From: Roseiarcus sp963770035
Lineage (GTDB): Bacteria; Pseudomonadota; Alphaproteobacteria; Rhizobiales; Beijerinckiaceae
Length of the DNA stretch: 64,000 nt
Direction: 5' to 3'
NCBI GenBank assembly: GCA_963770035.1
Contig: CAVYON010000006.1
Location: forward strand, 1 to 64,000
Of this stretch, positions 1 through 7,626 are shown in pieces (position 1 is the first letter of the stretch; each line of letters begins with the position of its first letter). A program made the position numbers and the translations under genes. The notes below the pieces were generated by a model, which was not told where the DNA came from, did no database searches, and saw nothing but the letters and a program-made list of their open reading frames with translations.

Positions 1-344
1 GAGCGTCTTTGGCTTGGCGGCGCGGCGCACGAAGGCGTCGAGGAGCGCAAACTGGTCGGGGCCGCGCCGGTGAGGCAAAGACAAAGTGGACTAAGCCGCC
101 GGCACCGAGCTGAGTCTATTGGCATAGAAAGCCGTCGCCACTTTTTCCGGCGCGCAAAGATCTGCCTGTGAGGCTTGGCGGTGGACGAAAATTCCAGGCG
201 ACAGGTCTGAAATCCTCGCCGAGTATCGGATTGCCGCCACGTGCGACGACTGCCAAGTGTAGGGTGAGACGGCGAGGCGACAGGTCGCCGTCAACTCTGC
301 GCGGCGGAGCTGGTTCAGAGAGCCGGACATGTCGGCGCTGGCGG
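1..344. other. Stretch without an identifiable gene (left edge)
   Basis: No convincing gene is seen. The first 90 bases read open on the minus strand (ending ...QFALLDAFVRRAAKPKTL) and may be the edge of another coding fragment cut by the window, but I do not recognise it. The remainder lies beyond the 3' end of the IS91-type transposase and is probably the terminal non-coding part of that element or flanking decayed DNA. Confidence 0.4.
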
Positions 345-1540
345 TCATGACGTATCGCAGAACCACTGGCGGTTGTTCGGGCGCGGTAGGACCTTGATGA
401 CGAGCAGTCGCCCGTCATCGCATGAAGGGCATCGGCGCAGCGAATTGCCGCTGAGGGCTTCATAGACTTCACGGTAATCGCCGGATGTGCCGGCGCCGCC
501 GCCGGCACAACGTCGGCCATGCCAAGCAGCTGACGACAACGCGCCAGTTTGTCCTGTCGGCGACGATTGCAAAGGAAGCCTAGTAGCGGATGCGCTGGAA
601 GCCGCTCGGCAGGACGTGGATCAGGGACCGGCGAATGAATTCCGTCAGCCGTCAGCGTCATCGTCGGTGGCGATTGTCGCGGCGATAATCCTTCCAACGG
701 AAGCGCACCTTGCCGTCGTCGATGGCCAACAAGCGACTATTGGAGATGGCGATGCGATGCGTGTACCGGCCGACGTAGCTGAGACTTGGTGAGGACCGGC
801 AAACGGCGGCTTGGCGAAGACCACCCATTCCGCCGTCCGCACGCGGGCCAGATGCTGCAAGACCGGGGAGCGTTCCTGCAGGGGCAGCAGGGTGGAGAAA
901 AAGCTCGAGTCGGCCAGCGGCGAACGCCTTGTCCAGGTAGTGCAGAAACAACCCGCGGAACAGGCGAGACAGAACTTTGACCGGTAGGAAGAAGCCGGGC
1001 CGGCAGGCGATCCATCGTTGGCCGTCCGGCGAGATCCCGCCGCCGGGGACCAGACATGCAGGTGCGGATGATCGAGCAGGTTCTGGCCCCAGTATGCAGC
1101 ACGTCGGAAGCCGATCTCGGCACCCAGATGGGCCGGTCAGCAGCGATGGTGCGGAGAATTCTCGGCCGCGGCGCGGAACAAGATATCGTAGACGACGCGC
1201 TTGTTCTGGAAGGCGATGGCCGCGATCTCCTCCGGCACCGTGAAGACAACATGGAAATACTGGGTGTCGAGGAGTTCGCCTCGCGGTCAGCGAGCCACTG
1301 CGCGCGGGCGAGTGACTGGCACTTCGGGCAATTCCTATCGCGACAGGAATTATAGGCGATGCGCTCGTGCCCGCAGCTGTCGCATTGCTCGACATGACCG
1401 CCAAGCGCTGCTGTGCGACACAACTCGATTGCGGTCATAGCGCGACGCTGCGCGGTGGAGAGAGCGGCGCCGTGCTGCTGTCGATATGCATCGCCGTAGC
1501 GGCGGAACACATCCGCCACTTCGGGGGTGTCGCTGGCCAT
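345..1540 (-). pseudogene. IS91-family (Y2, HUH-type) transposase, frameshifted remnant
   Basis: The intact gene would nick DNA and drive rolling-circle transposition. The N-terminus starts at 1540 (MASDTPEVADVFRRYGDAYR) and carries the zinc-ribbon typical of IS91 transposases (CDSCGH...CRDRNCPKCQ). Further down, in other reading frames, are a stretch reading LVPGGGISPDGQRW, then YVGRYTHRIAISNSRL, then the C-terminal RCPSCDDGRLLVIKVLP ending in CDTS. These blocks are in the right order and spacing for a protein of about 400 residues but are spread over all three frames, so at least three indels have occurred. Some indels could be sequencing errors, as elsewhere in the window, but the number suggests real decay. 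The neighbouring tyrosine recombinase is the usual companion of this IS91 group. Confidence 0.85.
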
Positions 1541-1551
1541 CGGGCCTGTGT

Positions 1552-1917
1552 TCAGGCGGGCGCTGGCGTGGGGCGGGTTGGCGCTGAAGTGGATGAATGT
1601 AGGGCGTCCAACGGGCTCGCCGTGGCGCACACCTTGTTGGTCGCCAGGCGCAGATAGCGGGCCGTGGTGCTCAGGTTGCGATGGCCAAGCAACAGCTGGA
1701 TGGTGCGCAAGTCCGTGCCGGACTCGAGCAGGTGGACGGCAAAGGCATGGCGCAGCGAGTGAGGGGTGACCGGCTTGGCGATGCCGGCCCGGCGGCGCGC
1801 CTTTTTGCAGGCGTGTTGCACGGCGAAGGTCGAGATCGGTTGATCGGGGATGTCGCCGGGAAACAGGAGATTCTTCGGGTGGACGGCACCCAATACGTCC
1901 TGAGAACCTCCAGCAGC
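1552..1917 (-). pseudogene. Tyrosine recombinase C-terminal fragment (IS91-associated integrase)
   Basis: Only the catalytic C-terminal half of a phage-integrase/XerD-like recombinase remains: PHSLRHAFAVHLLESGTDLR, then LLGHRNLSTTARYL, giving the H-x-x-R, H and Tyr active-site signature. Its stop is 12 bases upstream of the IS91 transposase start, matching the two-gene arrangement known for IS91-like elements of Alphaproteobacteria. Upstream, the characteristic LRTYW block sits in a different frame from the catalytic part, so there is an indel near 1880. The gene is then cut by the left terminal repeat of the IS3-family element at 1918, which removed the N-terminal arm-binding half. It cannot encode a working recombinase. 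Confidence 0.85.
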
Positions 1918-1929
1918 TGAACTGGACCC

Positions 1930-2367
1930 CATTCGTGGGACCACGAGGGGTTGGATTTAAGGTGTGATCTCGCCTGCCTTTGTCCTTCAAGAATCAAGCC
2001 GCTTCTTGCTGTTTCTGCTGTGGGTATGTGGGCAACGCGTTTGCGTTGTCCAAGCGAAGCGGCATATCCACAGCCCTCCGCCGCCTCGATCTTGTCCATG
2101 CCGGCGCGCCACACCGCCATCGGCGTCTGGTTGTTCATCGCCTGGTGCGGGCGTCGAAAGTTGTAGGGGTCATCCAGGCGGCGATGCCGGCCCGCGCCTC
2201 GCGGCCATCGGCGTAAGCTTTCAGATGCACCTCTTCATACTTGATCGAGCGCCACAGCCGTTCGATGAAGATGTTGTCCATGAAGCGGGCGCGTCCGTCC
2301 ATCGAAATCGCGACGCCGGCCGCCGCGAGCTTGCCGCGAAAGCCTCGGCGGTGAATGTGGAGCCCTG
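1930..2367 (-). pseudogene. IS3 orfB transposase, 3' part (beyond the IS110 insertion)
   Basis: This is the C-terminal half of an rve-type DDE transposase. Reading on the minus strand from 2367 it continues the interrupted gene with QGSTFTAEAF, then GVAISMDGRARFMDNIFIER, which includes the catalytic Glu, LWRSIKYEEVHLKAYADGRE, and after a one-base frame change the conserved YNFRRPHQAMNNQTP. The frame then stays open through the element's terminal repeat. The matching 5' part is at 3749-4310. The frame change near 2160 is an additional lesion. Confidence 0.85.
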
Positions 2368-2383
2368 GACGTCCTTCTGTTTG

Positions 2384-3461
2384 TCAAGCTGCGATTTGGG
2401 TGGCGTTGATTTCCTTGCGGCGCTGCGAGATGAGCGTGAAGACCTCTCTGGCGATGTATCGCTTCAAGGCTCGAATGGCGTCGGGCTTGGAATGCCCTTC
2501 GGCTATTCGACGTGCGACATAATCTTTGGTTCTCTGGTCGGTGCGCAGGCGACCAATGGCAATGATGTGCAACGCGCTATTGGCGGCACGATCTCCTCCC
2601 CGGTTGAGCCGATGCCTGACGGTCTTTCCGGACGACGCCGGAACTGGGCTGACGCCGCATAGGGATGCGAAGCTGGCTTCAGACCGCAACCTCTCCGGAT
2701 TGTCGCCGGCCGTGAGGAGGAGCTGTGCGGGCCGGCATGGCCGATGGAATTGCGTGCGACGAGGTTCGCGCCAACTCATCGACGATGGCGGCGATCATCG
2801 TATCGAGATCTGCGATCTCGTCATGCAGTTCGAGGTATCGACGAGCGAGGGATTTGAGGGTGATGCGATAGGCCATCTCCACATCACGATAGGCAGTCAG
2901 GTCGGGCCGCCACGAGGCCAGCGTGCGGATGAGTTGCATGCGGGTCATGTTGCGCAGTTGATCGCGCAGCCCGTCAGGGGCGCAGACGACCGTGTTGTGG
3001 ATCAACTGCAGGGCGACACGCCTGGCGGTCACCGCCGTCTTACGGCAAGTCATAAGCACCCGCAGCAATTCGATCATTCCGTCCCGGCTTCGCGGGGTGA
3101 CGGTTCGCTGGCCTGCGAAGGCGGCATGGGCGGCGTTCTGAGCGTCGAGATCGTCGTTCTTGCCTCGCCTGCGCCGGTCCTGCCTGTCCGGGGTCGTGAC
3201 CTCGAGGACCTCAATGCCCGCCCGCTGCATAAAGCGCAGAAGGCCTGCGCCATAGCTCCCGGTCGACTTTACTCCGACGCGCTGCAGGTCGCCGAGCGAA
3301 CACATCCAGGCGAGCATTTGCCGATAGCCCTGCCGGGTCGTGGCGAAGGATCGCGTTCCGATGACCCGATCCCGCTCATCCACGACGGCTGCGACGTGCA
3401 GATCTTTGTGCGTATCCGCGCCGCCGACGATGCGACGCTCTTTTCCTTCAATGACAGTCAT
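2384..3461 (-). pseudogene. IS110-family DEDD transposase, frameshifted
   Basis: The N-terminal RuvC-like (DEDD) domain begins MTVIEGKERRIVGGADTHKD with the first catalytic Asp, and continues to KNDDLDAQNAA. The C-terminal transposase_20 domain (LLLTAGDNPERLRSEASF, SLCGVSPVPASSGKTVRHRL) lies in another frame, so there are one or two indels around 2700-2750. The start at 3461 is chosen because GGAGG sits 6 bases upstream; a GTG at 3467 is an alternative. The motif that normally reads VEGTGSYG or VESTGSYG reads VKSTGSYG here, so the second acidic residue is replaced by Lys. Both lesions indicate an inactive copy, unless the indels are sequencing errors. Confidence 0.85.
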
Positions 3462-3467
3462 TCCCAC

Positions 3468-3748
3468 CTCCAGCTCTAACCGTGCATGAACGGCTTCGCC
3501 GGGACCGAGTGCGTGGACAGGACAGTCACGAGACCAGGAGGTCAGGCCCTTCTCGGGTCACAGGCATCGGCGAGGCAAAGCCCCACCGCAAGGCGTTCCC
3601 GGGCAGCCGACAGGTCCAGGGAAAGACACGGCTGGTCGATCGGAGTGTGGGTCAGGCCACACCGGAACGCCCTACGGGCGCCAGCCTACCAGTCGGTCGA
3701 TCGGTATTTGAGTCAGGCCGCCCAGAAACTAGCCTCGATCCTTTGACT
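3468..3748 (-). ncRNA. Candidate IS110 bridge RNA region
   Basis: IS110-group elements transcribe a structured bridge RNA from the non-coding end upstream of the transposase; this 281-base stretch is in that position. Given on the plus strand, it contains two 25-base repeats with identical flanks and different 7-base centres: GGTCGATCGG-agtgtgg-GTCAGGCC (3634-3658) and GGTCGATCGG-tatttga-GTCAGGCC (3695-3719). GGCGTTCC (3592-3599) and GGAACGCC (3664-3671) can pair, and CGCCC-GTA-GGGCG forms a small hairpin. The RNA ends are unknown. Position is a family expectation; the guide assignment is inference. Confidence 0.5.
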
Positions 3749-4310
3749 ATCGGTGTTGAATATCCGCGGCTTTCCGAACCGGAGCAGCGCCTCCTCCAGC
3801 GCCGCCGCGCGAGACGCTGGCGTCGTTGGTGTTCGACAACCGCCACGCCAGAACCGCCCGGCTGGCCCAGTCGATGATCGCCACCAGATAGAGGAAGCCG
3901 CACGCCATCGGGATGTAGGTCACGTCGGCCGCCCACACGTGGTTCGGCTCGACGATGTTCAGGCCGCGCAGCAGGTAGGGGTAGATCTTGTGCCCGGGCG
4001 CGGCCTTGCTCGTGCCGGGGCGCGGAACCAGCGCCTCAATCCCCATCGCCCGCATCAGCCGCCGCACCCGCTTGCGGTTGAGCCCACGGCCTTCCTTGTT
4101 GAGTTCGAAGGTCATGCGCCGCGAGCCGTAGAACGGAAGCCCGAGATGCAGTTCGTCGATCCGGCGCATCACCGCCAGATCGTCCGCCCCGACGACCGGC
4201 TTGGGGCGGTAGACTCCCGAGCGCGCCACGCTCAACAGCGCGCATTGGCGGCGCACCGATAGGTCCTTGCCAGGCCGTTCGACCATCGCTCCTCGATCGG
4301 GCGCGCTCAT
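3749..4310 (-). pseudogene. IS3 orfB transposase, 5' part
   Basis: This is the N-terminal half of the IS3 transposase. It contains the HTH_21 region (GLPFYGSRRMTFELNKEGRG, LNRKRVRRLMRAMGIEAL), then the start of the rve catalytic core (PNHVWAADVTYIPMACGFLY) with the first catalytic Asp, and FGKPRIFNTD with the second catalytic Asp, whose codon is the last one before the IS110 insertion. A one-base frame change near 3790 (SNTNDASVSRG to EEALLRFGKP) precedes the junction. The Glu of the DDE triad is 1.4 kb away in the 3' part, so the enzyme is destroyed. Confidence 0.9.
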
Positions 4311-4625
4311 CGCCCTGGCCTCCTGGCCAAGAAATCCCGTTCAACCGTCAGTTGGCCGATCCTCGGGTCAAGCCCGAGGACAAGCCTTGGCGTAAAGCTT
4401 GGCCGTCTCGCGTTCGCGCTCCTCCTCGCCATCGCCCGAAACGCTCGCCCCGCGTGCAAACAGGCTCGCGACGTTGTCGAGAACCTGCTTCTTCCAGGCT
4501 TAAATCTGGTTCGGATGCACCCCATGCCGCTTCGCCAGTTCCGGAACCGTCGCATCCTCGCGCAGCGCCTCAAGCGCGATCTTCGCCTTGAACGCTGCAT
4601 CAAACTTCTGGCGTGACTCCGTCAT
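4307..4625 (-). pseudogene. IS3 orfA (HTH transposase_8), broken
   Basis: orfA starts at 4625 with MTESRQKFDAAFKAKIALEA and the expected helix-turn-helix (VPELAKRHGVHPNQI). The codon after NQI is TAA where family members usually have a Tyr or similar followed by WKKQ, so the frame is closed by a nonsense change. Further on, a 25-base palindromic insert (4361-4385) shifts the frame between KLYAK and IGQLTVERDFL. Together with orfB it would have formed the frameshift-fused OrfAB transposase. Confidence 0.85.
4361..4385. repeat. Small palindromic (REP-like) insert in orfA
   Basis: CCTCGGG-TCAAG-CCCGAGG forms a perfect 7-bp hairpin, followed by ACAAGC. Removing these 25 bases restores the orfA frame (KLYAK-IGQLTVE). 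The same palindrome type is a common dispersed repeat in alphaproteobacterial genomes, so this is probably a repeat that moved into the IS after the IS had landed. Confidence 0.7.
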
Positions 4626-4704
4626 TTCTCGCTCAATCGGTGGCGACAGAGCAGGACATTTCACACCTTAGCCAATGGTCCCAAATCCGGGGTCCAGTTC
4701 AGAC

Positions 4705-5964
4705 GGGCTGAAGAAGAAGCCTCGGGTCTTGAAGAGCCTGCGCACGCGCTCGGGCAAGCCGAGCGGAGGGCAACGCGGTCACGACGGCGACACGCTGCGC
4801 CAAGTCGCCGAGCCCGACGCGATCGTCGAGCACGCGGCCGAGGTCTGCGAGCATTGTTGGGCGCTGCTCCCGGCGGATTCGAAGGTCGCCGAGGAGAGAC
4901 GTCAGGTGTTCGATCTTCCGGAGAAGCCGCTGATCGTGACCGAGCACCGCGCAGCGGTTCACGACTGCCCGGCCTGCCGTGGGCGCACCCGCGCCACCTT
5001 TCCGGAGGGCGTGGTTTCGCCGGCCCAGTACGGCGAGCGCGTCAGGGCGGCGGCCGTCTATCTCAACGCCCAGCAACTCGTGCCCGAGGAACGGACCGCG
5101 CAGGTCCTGCAGGACCTGTTCGGGGCGGCGGCGGCCTGCGGCGCGAGCGTGGCGGCCTGGGTTCGCCGCAAGGCCGAGGCGCTGGAGCCGGTCTGGCGCG
5201 GCATCGGCGCGTGCGTCGCGGTGGCGCCGGTGCGCTGCCTCGACGAAACGGGCTTCCGCATCGCCGGCGCGACCCGCTGGCTGCACACCGCCTCGACGCT
5301 GACCCACACGTTCTATCGCGCCGGCGAGCCCCGCTCGGCCGTGCCCGAGTTCGAGGGCGGCGTTGTGGTCCACGACCACTGGCGCGCCTACTACGCCCTC
5401 GAAAACGTCCTTCACGCCTTCTGCAACGCCCATCTCCTGCGCGAACTTCAGGCGGTCAGCGAGCTCGACAAGGAGCCTTGGGCCGAGGCCCTGCGCGCGA
5501 CGCTTCTGGACGCCAACGAGGCCGTGCAAGCGGCCAAGGCGCAGGGCGCCTCGGCGCTCCCCGCCCAAACCATCAAGGCGTTCGAGGACCGGTACTGGAC
5601 CGCCGTCCGGGAAGGCCTCGCCCTGCACAGGAGCCTGCCGGCCTTCGATCCCTCGACAAACCCGAAAAAGCGCAAGAAGCAGCGGCCCGCCCACAATCTC
5701 CTCATCCGGTTCAAGACCTTCAAGGAGGCGACCCTCAGGTTCCTTACCGACTTCACGGTTCCCTTCACCAACAACCTCGCCGAGCGCGACTTGAGGATGA
5801 TGAAGGTGAAGATCAAAATCTCCGGCGGATTCCGAACCCTGCAGGGCGCCGCCGACTTCGCGAGCCTGCGCTCCGTGATCTCGTCGGCCCGAAAGCAGGG
5901 CCTCGACATCCTCAAAGCCCTCACTCTCGACCGCGACCAACTCACCGTCGAACTGAAGCTCTGA
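4705..5964 (+). pseudogene. tnpC: IS66-family transposase TnpC, 5'-truncated
   Basis: Reads SSDGLKKKPR... then SGKPSGGQRGHDGDTLRQVA, a zinc-finger IS66 segment (CEHCWALLP... CPACRGRTRATFPEG), the catalytic core beginning VRCLDETGFRIAG, the VVHDHWRAYYALENVLHAFC segment, and the conserved C-terminal FTNNLAERDLRMMKVKIKIS followed by SARKQGLDIL. The normal N-terminus, a coiled-coil of roughly 60-80 residues, is absent because the right end of the IS3 element abuts codon SSDG. An ATG at 4675 in the IS3 end keeps the frame open, so a shortened protein could be made. The accessory tnpA and tnpB genes of IS66 are missing. Confidence 0.85.
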
Positions 5965-6163
5965 CCCACCAACTCCGCTTCCCCTCCACTCGAAGAAGGA
6001 CGCCCAGCGCCGGCCAAAAGTCGACCGGGGGTAGGTGGCTTGGCAGTTACAAAGTTGCACGTTTTGGCACCCAACCCTCTGAAAGCGCTGGTGCGGAAAC
6101 AATTACGCGGGGGCGCGCTCGAGCGCCGCCTTCCGCTCTCCGGCCGATCGCTCCTCCCGCATC
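5965..6163. other. IS66 right end and spacer before rplY
   Basis: No gene is seen between the IS66 stop and the rplY promoter. The first part should contain the IS66 right terminus, but without the left end I cannot place the inverted repeat. Confidence 0.4.
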
Positions 6164-6191
6164 TTGCCGGGCCGGGCGGGCTCCTCTATAA
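6164..6191 (+). promoter_or_regulatory. Putative sigma-70 promoter of rplY-pth
   Basis: TTGCCG at 6164-6169 and CTATAA at 6186-6191 are separated by 16 bases and lie about 70 bases upstream of the rplY start. The likely 5' leader of about 60 bases is compatible with a ribosomal protein transcript. Confidence 0.5.
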
Positions 6192-6259
6192 GCCTGCCCC
6201 TCGCGCCAATTCCGACACCCCTGGAGGCGTGGCGCGAGCCAAACTTAGAGGACATCATC

Positions 6260-6958
6260 ATGGCAGCGATCAAGCAACTCGCGGCCGTGACGCGTAGCGG
6301 GACAGGCAAGGGGGCCGCCCGCTCCGTTCGTCGCGAAGGCCGCGTTCCCGCCGTAATCTATGGCGGCGGAGTGAAACCCGAGCCGATCTCGGTCGACTTC
6401 AAGGAGGTCAACAAGCTCATCTACGCCGGGCACTTCTTGACGACCATTTTCGAGCTCGAAATGGACGGCCGCAAGGAGCGCGTGCTTCCGCGCGACTACC
6501 AGCTCGACGTGGTCAGCGATTGGCCGCTGCACGTCGATTTCCTGCGACTGACCGTAGGCTCGCGCGTCCGCATCGCCGTTCCTGTCCATGTCGAGAACCG
6601 CGAGGCCTCGCCCGGCATCAAGAAGGGCGGCACGGTCAATCTCGTGCTCCACACGGTCGAGGTTCTCGCCCCGGCCGACGCCATTCCCGAGGCGATTACG
6701 GTCGACCTCGCCGGCTTGGATTTTGCCAATTCGGTGCACCTCTCCGCGCTCAAGCTGCCGGAAGGCTGCAAGGCCGTTTCGTCGAAGTCGGACCTGACGG
6801 TGGTGACCATCGTGCCGCCGAGCGTGATGGTGGATGAGCCGTCCGCCGCCCCAGCCGCCGCCGCTGCTGCTCCGGCGGCCGCTCCGGCGGCGAAGGCCGC
6901 GGCCGCTCCGGCGAAGGCCGCGACCGCTGCGCCGGCCAAGCCGGCCGCCAAGAAGTAA
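6260..6958 (+). CDS. rplY: 50S ribosomal protein L25/general stress protein Ctc
   Basis: L25/Ctc binds 5S rRNA in the large subunit. The N-terminal L25 domain (residues 1-95) has the family features GTGKGAARSVRREGRVPAVI and FHVDFL-like sequence (HVDFLRLT), followed by the TL5-type C-terminal beta domain (VPVHVENREASPGIKKGGTV, VDLAGLDFANSVHLSALKLP). The last 45 residues are an Ala/Pro/Lys-rich tail (repeats of APAAA and PAKAA), typical of Rhizobiales L25 and probably disordered. The start was chosen at ATG 6260, preceded by AGAGG at a 9-base spacing; upstream in-frame starts lie in the promoter. Length 232 residues. pth follows after 68 bases, the usual rplY-pth pair. A GC-rich hairpin lies between them at about 6971-6995, without a T-run. 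Confidence 0.95.
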   Translation: MAAIKQLAAVTRSGTGKGAARSVRREGRVPAVIYGGGVKPEPISVDFKEVNKLIYAGHFLTTIFELEMDGRKERVLPRDYQLDVVSDWPLHVDFLRLTVGSRVRIAVPVHVENREASPGIKKGGTVNLVLHTVEVLAPADAIPEAITVDLAGLDFANSVHLSALKLPEGCKAVSSKSDLTVVTIVPPSVMVDEPSAAPAAAAAAPAAAPAAKAAAAPAKAATAAPAKPAAKK

Positions 6959-7026
6959 GACGCCTGCGCTCCCCTCCGTTTCGACGGGAGGGGCCGCGTC
7001 GGCCGATGCGCGTCCGAACGGGGACC

Positions 7027-7623
7027 ATGCTCGTCATTGCGGGACTCGGTAATCCGGGTGAGCGTCACGCCCGCAACCGTCACAATATCGGCTTCATGGC
7101 GCTCGAGGCGATGGCGGCCACGCATCGCTTCGCGCCGTTTCGCGGCCGTTTCGCGGGCCTCGTCTCGGAAGGCGTGATCGGGCGCGAGCGCGTCCTCTTG
7201 CTCGCGCCGCAGACCTACATGAACAAATCGGGACGGAGCGTCGGAGAGGCGTTGCGGTTCCATAAGCTCGACGTGGGCGCCCTGACGGTGCTTCACGACG
7301 AGCTCGACTTGCCGCCCGCCAAGGTGCGGGTGAAAGTCGGCGGCGGCGCCGCCGGACACAACGGCCTGCGGTCGATCACCGCGCATGTCGGAAACGACTA
7401 TCGACGCGTTCGCCTCGGCATCGGCCATCCGGGCGACAAGGCGCTCGTTCACCATTACGTCCTGAGCGATTTCGCCAAGTCGGAGACGAACTGGGTCGAG
7501 GCCGTCTGCCGTGCGGTGGCGGACGCAGCGCCGCTGCTTGTCGACAGCCAGGACGCCAGCTTCCAGAGCAGGGTTCATCTCGCGCTGGAAGCTGCTGGCT
7601 TTGGCGAGAAAGCGCCGACCTGA
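7027..7623 (+). CDS. pth: Peptidyl-tRNA hydrolase
   Basis: Releases tRNA from peptidyl-tRNAs that drop off the ribosome. The N-terminal MLVIAGLGNPG motif, the catalytic His19 in NRHNIGF, TYMNKSG, and the HDELDLPPAKVRVKVGGGAA-GHNGLRS block are all present. Length is 198 residues, normal for the family. The start was set at ATG 7027 because MLVIAGLGNPG is the family N-terminus; the in-frame ATG at 7006 would add seven non-conserved residues. It follows rplY and converges with the histidine kinase gene, only 3 bases separating their stops. Confidence 0.96.
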   Translation: MLVIAGLGNPGERHARNRHNIGFMALEAMAATHRFAPFRGRFAGLVSEGVIGRERVLLLAPQTYMNKSGRSVGEALRFHKLDVGALTVLHDELDLPPAKVRVKVGGGAAGHNGLRSITAHVGNDYRRVRLGIGHPGDKALVHHYVLSDFAKSETNWVEAVCRAVADAAPLLVDSQDASFQSRVHLALEAAGFGEKAPT

Positions 7624-7626
7624 GCC

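Larger units (their letters stand above)
2368..3748 (-). mobile_element. IS110-family element inserted in IS3 orfB
   Basis: The boundaries were set by rebuilding the interrupted orfB: the minus strand reads ...CAACACCGAT up to 3749 and resumes CAGGGCTCC from 2367, giving uninterrupted FNTD-QGSTFT. The element is 1381 bp, has no obvious terminal inverted repeats and no target duplication beyond a base or two, as expected for IS110, whose DEDD transposase uses a bridge RNA. It carries one transposase gene (2384-3461) with a 281-base non-coding region upstream (3468-3748). The ends could be off by 1-3 bases. Confidence 0.85.
1918..4701. mobile_element. IS3-family element, interrupted by IS110
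   Basis: The ends are inverted repeats: TGAACTGGACCCC at 1918-1930 and its complement at 4689-4701, with a weaker match continuing inward (GGGACCA, and AAGGTGTGA further in). Inside, on the minus strand, lie orfA (4307-4625) and orfB (split into 3749-4310 and 1930-2367). Removing the 1381-bp IS110 insert leaves about 1.40 kb, a normal IS3-family length. No target-site duplication is visible: the left flank is the truncated recombinase and the right flank the truncated IS66 transposase. The copy is dead: stop codon and insertion in orfA, split orfB. Confidence 0.85.

Noticed and set aside
6040..6259. Open frame through the rplY promoter region on the plus strand
   Set aside because: It overlaps a promoter-like sequence and the rplY start, has no family resemblance and no Shine-Dalgarno sequence.
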